Source: a virus. Taken from it: 20,387 nucleotides of DNA. Under the pieces are notes generated by a model. The model was not told where the DNA came from, did no database searches, and saw nothing but the letters and a program-made list of their open reading frames with translations. The position numbers were made by a program, and so were the translations under genes. The stretch lies in IMG/VR virus record IMGVR_UViG_3300029319_000561, positions 692-21,078 of that record. One strand, given 5' to 3'. Below, piece after piece: positions 16,294-20,387 of the stretch (its first letter is position 1; every line of letters begins with the position of its first letter).

Positions 16294-16668
16294 ATGGCAT
16301 ATTCGAGTACAGTTAAATTAGTAGTAGGTGATACTTTACCTGAGTTAAACTTTACCCTGAAAGACAGCAATACTGCGGCTTCAGGCAAGACTTTAGACGA
16401 AGAAGATAACACTACTTGGGCCGCTGTTAACTTAACAGGGGGCTCTGTAAAATTACGTATAAGAGAGGTAGGAACTACTACAGTTCTTTCTACCATAACT
16501 GCTACTTTGTCTAGCCCGTCTTCAGGCGAATGTAGTCTAGTTTTCCCCTCTGGGACTTGGACTGCTGCAGGTACATACGAAGGTGAGATAGAGTTTACTA
16601 AGTCAGACGGCAACATACAGACAGTTCAAGACTTTATTAAGTTTAAGGTAAGAGACGACTTCGATTAA
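16294..16668 (+). CDS. BppU-N-like beta-sandwich protein
   Basis: Protein of 124 residues, almost entirely beta in character. The start (VKLVVGDTLPELNFTLKD) and the middle (VNLTGGSVKLRIREVGTTTV) match the pattern of the N-terminal domain of phage baseplate upper protein BppU (G-D-x-x-P-x-L-x-F-x-L-x-D, then L-x-G-x-x-V-x-L-x-I), an Ig-like module that anchors receptor-binding proteins. It ends with EGEIEFTKSDGNIQTVQDFI and a basic/acidic tail. Standing at the head of the fibre genes, it probably acts as an adaptor between tail and fibre. The ribosome site is weak (TAAGG at 16277-16281, 12 bases from the ATG). The stop overlaps the next ATG by one base. Confidence 0.6.
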   Translation: MAYSSTVKLVVGDTLPELNFTLKDSNTAASGKTLDEEDNTTWAAVNLTGGSVKLRIREVGTTTVLSTITATLSSPSSGECSLVFPSGTWTAAGTYEGEIEFTKSDGNIQTVQDFIKFKVRDDFD

Positions 16669-16958
16669 TGGCAACTAAAAGAAGAAGGGCTAAAATGCCC
16701 GCTAGAAATAAGAAGAACTTTCGTTCTACTAAATCTGGCGCGGGTATGACTAGAGCGGGCGTAAAAGCCTATAGGAGGCTGAATCCAGGCTCTAAATTAA
16801 AAACTGCTGTTACAGGAAAAGTAAAAAAAGGTAGTAAAGCTGCTAAGAGAAGAAAGTCTTTCTGCGCTAGATCAGCAGGACAGATGAAGAAGTTCCCTAA
16901 AGCAGCGAAAAATCCTAACTCAAGATTACGACAAGCTAGAAGACGTTGGAGGTGTTAA
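16668..16958 (+). CDS. DUF6321-like, very basic small protein
   Basis: Protein of 96 residues of which 35 are Lys or Arg and none is Asp or Glu. The block GAGMTRAGVKAYRRLNPGSK followed by KRRKSFCARSAGQMKK fits my recollection of the DUF6321 family of phage proteins, whose hallmark is KRRKSFCARxxG; the tail is Arg-rich (RQARRRWRC). The biochemical role of the family is unknown to me. Such charge would allow binding to DNA, RNA or an acidic surface. It is translated from an ATG overlapping the upstream stop by one base, inside the fibre gene run, with no convincing ribosome site of its own, so coupling to the upstream gene is likely. Confidence 0.65.
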   Translation: MATKRRRAKMPARNKKNFRSTKSGAGMTRAGVKAYRRLNPGSKLKTAVTGKVKKGSKAAKRRKSFCARSAGQMKKFPKAAKNPNSRLRQARRRWRC

Positions 16959-17963
16959 ATGGCCTTCAAAGTCATTGTCGACTATAGTAATTTACGTGTA
17001 GTAGTTGATACAGACTCTCTGGTTCCTGTATCAACTTTTCAAAATTTTAAATCTGTCCTGACATTTACAGATTTAGAGGGTTTATTACAATTTACAGATC
17101 TACAAGCTGCAAATGTATTCCTAGATGCAGATAGTAAAAACCTTTATTTTCTTGCTGCAAACAACTCTCCAAATGCAGAAAGTTTTTCATTTACTGACTC
17201 AGAAGTCTTAAGTGTAGGTCTCGCAAAAACAGATACCCCAGTTATAACAGAGGAACTAACTAAAGCTACGGGCGTTGGACTTACTGATGCCCCTACTATA
17301 ACTGAAAGTCTTAGCAGAGTTCTGGACTTCAACAGGACTTTTACGGATGCTCCAAGTCTTACTGACTCTCCAGCTCTTGGTCCAGAACTAGCAAAAAGTG
17401 ATAGTACCGCTGTGTCTGAAGAATTAGCTAAGTTAGTATCTGTTCCTCAAAGTGAATCTGTATCTTTCTCGGATTCTGAAGTTAGAAGTGTAGGCAAGGG
17501 TGTAGAGGACATAGGCGACATTAGTATGTCAGAATCTCTAGCGAGAGTAGTTACTTTTATTAGAACCTTTACTGATGGCACGTCTTTAGATGATGCTGCT
17601 AGCGCTAGTGATGATTTAGCTACAGAAACTGGTATAAATAAAAATAACATATTTAGTTTTACCGATACACAAACGTTTAGTGTTAGTAAGTCCGGTATTA
17701 CAGATAGCGCAACTGTCTCCGAGAGTATTGCTCATAGCCTTGCTAGGACCGTTGCCGACTCTTTTAGTTTATCTGATTCCCCTAGTGTTACTGGTATTAA
17801 CACTTTTACTGATTCTTCCTCTATAGCAGAAAGTTTAGTACATAGTTTTGGCAAATCTGTTTCAGATAGTGCTACAATATCTGAATCGGTAAGTGTCCTA
17901 CTTGAGCCTGGTGGTTCAAGTGTATTGAATACTGCCGCTTTAAACACATTTGCACTAAATTAG
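16959..17963 (+). CDS. Ser/Thr/Asp-rich repeat protein, probable tail fibre or appendage
   Basis: Protein of 334 residues. Residues 1-70 form a unique beta-rich head (FKVIVDYSNLRVVVDTDSL) with two FTDL segments. Residues about 74-310 are degenerate repeats built from SFSFTDSEV-, TITESLSRV- and RTFTDAPSL-like units. The C-terminus is short and Asn/Ala/Leu-rich (SVLNTAALNTFALN). There are no cysteines, no signal peptide and no catalytic motif. The repeated hydrophobic/Ser/Thr/Asp alternation suggests an elongated beta structure; a fibre shaft or adhesive appendage is inferred from the neighbours, which are fibre-type genes on both sides. The ribosome site is GGAGG at 16948-16952, inside the previous gene. 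Confidence 0.6.
   Translation: MAFKVIVDYSNLRVVVDTDSLVPVSTFQNFKSVLTFTDLEGLLQFTDLQAANVFLDADSKNLYFLAANNSPNAESFSFTDSEVLSVGLAKTDTPVITEELTKATGVGLTDAPTITESLSRVLDFNRTFTDAPSLTDSPALGPELAKSDSTAVSEELAKLVSVPQSESVSFSDSEVRSVGKGVEDIGDISMSESLARVVTFIRTFTDGTSLDDAASASDDLATETGINKNNIFSFTDTQTFSVSKSGITDSATVSESIAHSLARTVADSFSLSDSPSVTGINTFTDSSSIAESLVHSFGKSVSDSATISESVSVLLEPGGSSVLNTAALNTFALN
17178..17888 (+). repeat. Degenerate protein-level repeats
   Basis: Within the 334-residue protein, the unit beginning SFSFTDSEVLSVG (residue 75) recurs as SVSFSDSEVRSVG (167) and IFSFTDTQTFSVS (231). A second unit, TESLSRVLDFNRTFTD (115-130), recurs as SESLARVVTFIRTFTD (191-206), and more loosely as SESIAHSLARTVADS (254) and AESLVHSFGKSVSDS (290). 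Spacing is uneven (92 and 64 residues for the first unit), so the array has diverged and lost or gained sub-units. DNA identity between units is low enough that recent slippage is unlikely. Confidence 0.75.
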
Positions 17964-17971
17964 GAGCTCAA

Positions 17972-18397
17972 ATGATAAACGATGATTTAAAACTAAAAGG
18001 TAAATTAGCAATTGCTCTAAATGGAGAGGTTGTTCAAGAAGTTGATAACTTAGTGGTTACTGCTGGTAAGGGATATGTTGCTTCTAGAATAAAAGATGCT
18101 TCTGCTACTGCTATGTCTCATATGGCTATTGGTAGCGGTTCTACGGCAGCCGCTGCTAGTGACACTGCATTGGGAAGTGAACTTGGAAGAGTTGCTCTTA
18201 CAAGTACAAACGTTTCCTCTGCTGTTGTGACTTACGTTGCAACTTTTGCAGCAGGTACAGGGACAGGAGCTGTTACAGAAGCTGCGCTGTTAAATGCGTC
18301 TTCCGGAGGCACAATGCTTTGTAGAACAGTGTTCTCAGTTGTAAACAAGGGTGCATCTGACTCTATGACAATTACCTGGACAGTAACAGTTAGTTAA
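17972..18397 (+). CDS. Conserved small phage structural protein (fibre region)
   Basis: Protein of 141 residues rich in Ala, Thr, Ser and Val. The sequence LNGEVVQEVDNLVVTAGKGY, then MSHMAIGSGSTAAAASDTAL and LGRVALTSTNVSS, is a pattern I recognise from hypothetical structural proteins encoded beside phage tail-fibre genes; the end is VFSVVNKGASDSMTITWTVT. It looks like a single beta domain, probably a fibre-associated or baseplate-type module. Its exact role is not known to me. The ATG at 17972 has AGGAG (17962-17966) overlapping the upstream TAG, and 19 bases separate its stop from the next gene's start. Confidence 0.6.
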   Translation: MINDDLKLKGKLAIALNGEVVQEVDNLVVTAGKGYVASRIKDASATAMSHMAIGSGSTAAAASDTALGSELGRVALTSTNVSSAVVTYVATFAAGTGTGAVTEAALLNASSGGTMLCRTVFSVVNKGASDSMTITWTVTVS

Positions 18398-18416
18398 AAG
18401 ATAGGAGGCTTTTACT

Positions 18417-19859
18417 GTGGGAATTGTCTTAAAAAACAATGCCAATACCACTCTTGCATCGAGTCTTAGTGACTCAGCGACAAGTGCTACGGTTACTGAC
18501 GGTAGTGTTTTTCCCAGCCTAAGTTCTGGTGAATTTTTCTTTGTAACGTTTGACGACGGGACTAATAACGAAATATGCAAATGTACAGCCCGTTCTGGGG
18601 ATACTTTAACGATAGTACGAGCTCAAGATAATACTTCTGCTAGGGCTTTTAGTTCAGGAGACGAAGCACAACTAAGAGTTACAGCTTTGGTTTTAGAAAC
18701 ACTAGCTAATGAAGATTCGACAGGTAACTCAGCAACAGCGACAGCTTTAGCAACTGCCCGTACTATTCACGGCGTTTCCTTTGACGGAACGGCAAACATA
18801 GACTTATCTGAAGTAATACAAGATACGGTTGGGGCGATGTTCTCAAGCAATACTGAAACAGATATTACAGCTACATATCAAGACTCAGACGGAACGATAG
18901 ATTTGGTCGTTTCTGGTGGGGGTGGTGTTGACGGAATATCATCTAGTGCAGATGCTACAGCTATAACAATAAGCAGTAGTGAAGTTGTAACATTTTCCAA
19001 ACCAACAACATCAGACGGACATACAAGTTCTGTAGCAACGATATTTGAGTCAAACGCAAACGGAGACACCGTACCAGTACAACTCAAAGTTAAAGCAAAT
19101 AACGGTACAACATCAACACAAGGTCTTTATGGTAATGCAGGTTCAGCTTCAACAGACAACACAATTACATTAGGTGATGACGGTTCAACTGGATTGACTG
19201 TAAAAAATGGTGGTTCTGTTGGCATAGGCACACTCACACCTGCTAGACCACTTCATGTCAAATCAGCAGGAACAAACATTGGTTCGTTTGAGGGTAGCAA
19301 TGGAGAAGGTTTAGTTATTGTAAATAATACAGACGGTCGTGCAGACATCATAGGATATAGTGATACAGCAAGTGCTTATAATGCTCTTTCTATAAGAGCA
19401 AGTGCTAATGACGCTCTAAATATTGATACTGGTGGGCGTTTAACAACTCCGCAACAGCCTAAGTTTGGAGTCGCCCGTAATGCAGGCTATCTTTCAGATG
19501 ACCAAGTGTGGGTTTGTGATTTTGCAGACACCAATGTAGGAAGTCACTATAATACTTCAAATGGTAAGTTTACAGCTCCAGTAGCGGGTGTATACTTTTT
19601 CACAGGAAGTGTTATGACACATGACTCGAGTAGTTCGGTAACACAAGTAAGTTGGTCTTTTAGAAAGAATAATTCATCAGTAAAAGACTTTATACAACAT
19701 AAAATAAATGCAGTACATTGTAGGGTAGATGGTTCATTGATAATTACTTTGGCGGCAAATGACTATGTAACATTATTTGTAAATGACTCAAACACAAGTT
19801 CAGGTTGGGCAGGATCTCAAGCAGTACAAAACCACTTTGGTGGATTTTTAATAGGATAA
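18417..19859 (+). CDS. Tail fibre with C-terminal C1q-like domain
   Basis: Fibre protein of 480 residues starting at GTG 18417, set by AGGAGG at 18403-18408. Residues 1-105 form an N-terminal attachment domain (SATVTDGSVFPSLSSGEFFF, DTLTIVRAQDNTSARAF). Residues 110-165 carry ATARTIHGVSFDGTANIDLS and VGAMFSSNTETDITATYQDS, motifs common in phage fibres. A glycine run (about 167-171) acts as hinge. Residues about 265-285 contain SVGIGTLTPARPLHVKSAG, the fibre motif GIGTxxPxxxLxV. Residues about 349-480 match a C1q/TNF-like jelly roll (FTAPVAGVYFFTG, NHFGGFLIG), which usually trimerises and binds ligands, so this is the likely receptor-binding tip. Codon choice shifts toward ACA and TCA from about residue 185, unlike the first part. 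Confidence 0.8.
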   Translation: MGIVLKNNANTTLASSLSDSATSATVTDGSVFPSLSSGEFFFVTFDDGTNNEICKCTARSGDTLTIVRAQDNTSARAFSSGDEAQLRVTALVLETLANEDSTGNSATATALATARTIHGVSFDGTANIDLSEVIQDTVGAMFSSNTETDITATYQDSDGTIDLVVSGGGGVDGISSSADATAITISSSEVVTFSKPTTSDGHTSSVATIFESNANGDTVPVQLKVKANNGTTSTQGLYGNAGSASTDNTITLGDDGSTGLTVKNGGSVGIGTLTPARPLHVKSAGTNIGSFEGSNGEGLVIVNNTDGRADIIGYSDTASAYNALSIRASANDALNIDTGGRLTTPQQPKFGVARNAGYLSDDQVWVCDFADTNVGSHYNTSNGKFTAPVAGVYFFTGSVMTHDSSSSVTQVSWSFRKNNSSVKDFIQHKINAVHCRVDGSLIITLAANDYVTLFVNDSNTSSGWAGSQAVQNHFGGFLIG

Positions 19860-19872
19860 AAAGGAGAAAATT

Positions 19873-20109
19873 ATGGCAGATTACACAGTTACACTTACAG
19901 ACACAGAGGTAAAAGCAATGAAAACTGTTATGGTTGATATTGACGACTGGATTACTAATGCAGCAACCAACAGAGCGAGAATTGCCAAAGAAGATATACT
20001 CGCTATAAATATGGCTCATTGCAACGCAAACAACATAGCTTTAGCTACAGGGGAAGATGCACAAGTACAACAGGCTTATGACCTTAAATTAGTTGAAGAA
20101 CTTAAATAG
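19873..20109 (+). CDS. Small conserved phage protein, 78 residues
   Basis: Short acidic protein with a beta start (MADYTVTLTDTEVKAMKTVM) and a helical remainder containing DIDDWITNAATNRARIAKED. This pattern is common among small hypothetical proteins next to phage fibre genes; I know of no function. Strong ribosome site AAGGAG (19861-19866) seven bases upstream of the ATG. It follows the fibre stop by 13 bases and shares its ACA-rich codon style. A fibre chaperone or a small virion protein are both possible. Confidence 0.65.
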   Translation: MADYTVTLTDTEVKAMKTVMVDIDDWITNAATNRARIAKEDILAINMAHCNANNIALATGEDAQVQQAYDLKLVEELK

Positions 20110-20131
20110 ATTTTTTAAATAAGGAGTATTT

Positions 20132-20387
20132 ATGGCAGATCAGAAAATAGAACGAGTTAACTATAACGGCAAAGAATATCTTATAAAAGACTTAACAGAG
20201 CCAATGAAACAAGAGTTTAATCTACTTTTGTTAATACAAACTGAGATAAACAAGTTAGGTCAACTAGTGAAGGTTCAACAAAGAGCACAAGATAGCACTA
20301 CTGCAGCCCTTGATGCTCTTATAAAAGAAGCGGGTTTAAAAGAAGCACCTTCTGTTTCTGCTATTACAGATGGACAGTTGGAACGAG
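20132..20387 (+). CDS. Small DUF6447-like protein (partial at 3')
   Basis: An open frame of 85 codons runs off the window end. It begins with ATG at 20132 behind AAGGAG (20121-20126). The opening IERVNYNGKEYLIKDLTEPM followed by a helix with LLLIQTEINKLGQLVKVQQR resembles the DUF6447 pattern (a short strand pair ending in GKEY, L..L, then a coiled-coil helix) of small phage proteins encoded near fibre genes. The residues after about 65 may already be a linker. The assignment is tentative because the end is missing and no function is known. Confidence 0.55.
   Translation, partial: MADQKIERVNYNGKEYLIKDLTEPMKQEFNLLLLIQTEINKLGQLVKVQQRAQDSTTAALDALIKEAGLKEAPSVSAITDGQLER

Overview
The window is a contiguous piece of a tailed-phage genome covering the virion morphogenesis region. 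All genes lie on the + strand, are densely packed, and often overlap by one base or sit a few bases apart behind AAGGAG/AGGAGG-type ribosome binding sites. The DNA is AT-rich by eye. The protein set (P22-type portal, N4-gp56-type capsid protein, stacked ejection proteins, a DUF6321-like basic protein, C1q-tipped fibre) is the kind found in uncultured marine podovirus-like phages. The host cannot be read from this window; a low-GC marine bacterium is a guess. No replication, integration, lysis or host genes are present.

Layout: 1-3532 holds the end of the large terminase, the portal and the scaffold protein. A 203-base non-coding gap (3533-3735) full of short hairpins precedes the major capsid protein (3736-4878), which is followed by a strong intrinsic terminator (4893-4932). 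Then come a small SAP/HeH-domain protein (4945-5265), two related adaptor-like head-tail proteins (5273-6668) and a degenerate GNAT-like protein (6679-7089). Four putative internal/ejection proteins follow (7082-16273), ending in a 1951-residue protein with a zinc-peptidase HEFGH motif. The last part (16294-20387) is a fibre/host-contact module: a BppU-N-like beta domain, an acid-free basic protein, a Ser/Thr/Asp repeat protein, a small conserved structural protein, a C1q-tipped tail fibre and two small downstream proteins, the second cut by the window edge.

How the genes fit together: terminase cuts and pumps DNA through the portal into a shell of capsid protein built on the scaffold. The adaptors close the connector, the internal proteins are probably loaded in the head and ejected into the cell envelope with the DNA, and the fibre module recognises the cell. 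No tail tube, tape measure, or gp12-type nozzle gene of the usual 700-800 residues is seen, which supports a short-tailed virion but leaves the distal tail unexplained.

The most unusual features are the hairpin-rich leader before the capsid gene, which together with the terminator makes the capsid gene a bracketed expression unit, and the giant ejection protein with a zincin domain. Family names are from recognition of sequence patterns only; no database search was run.
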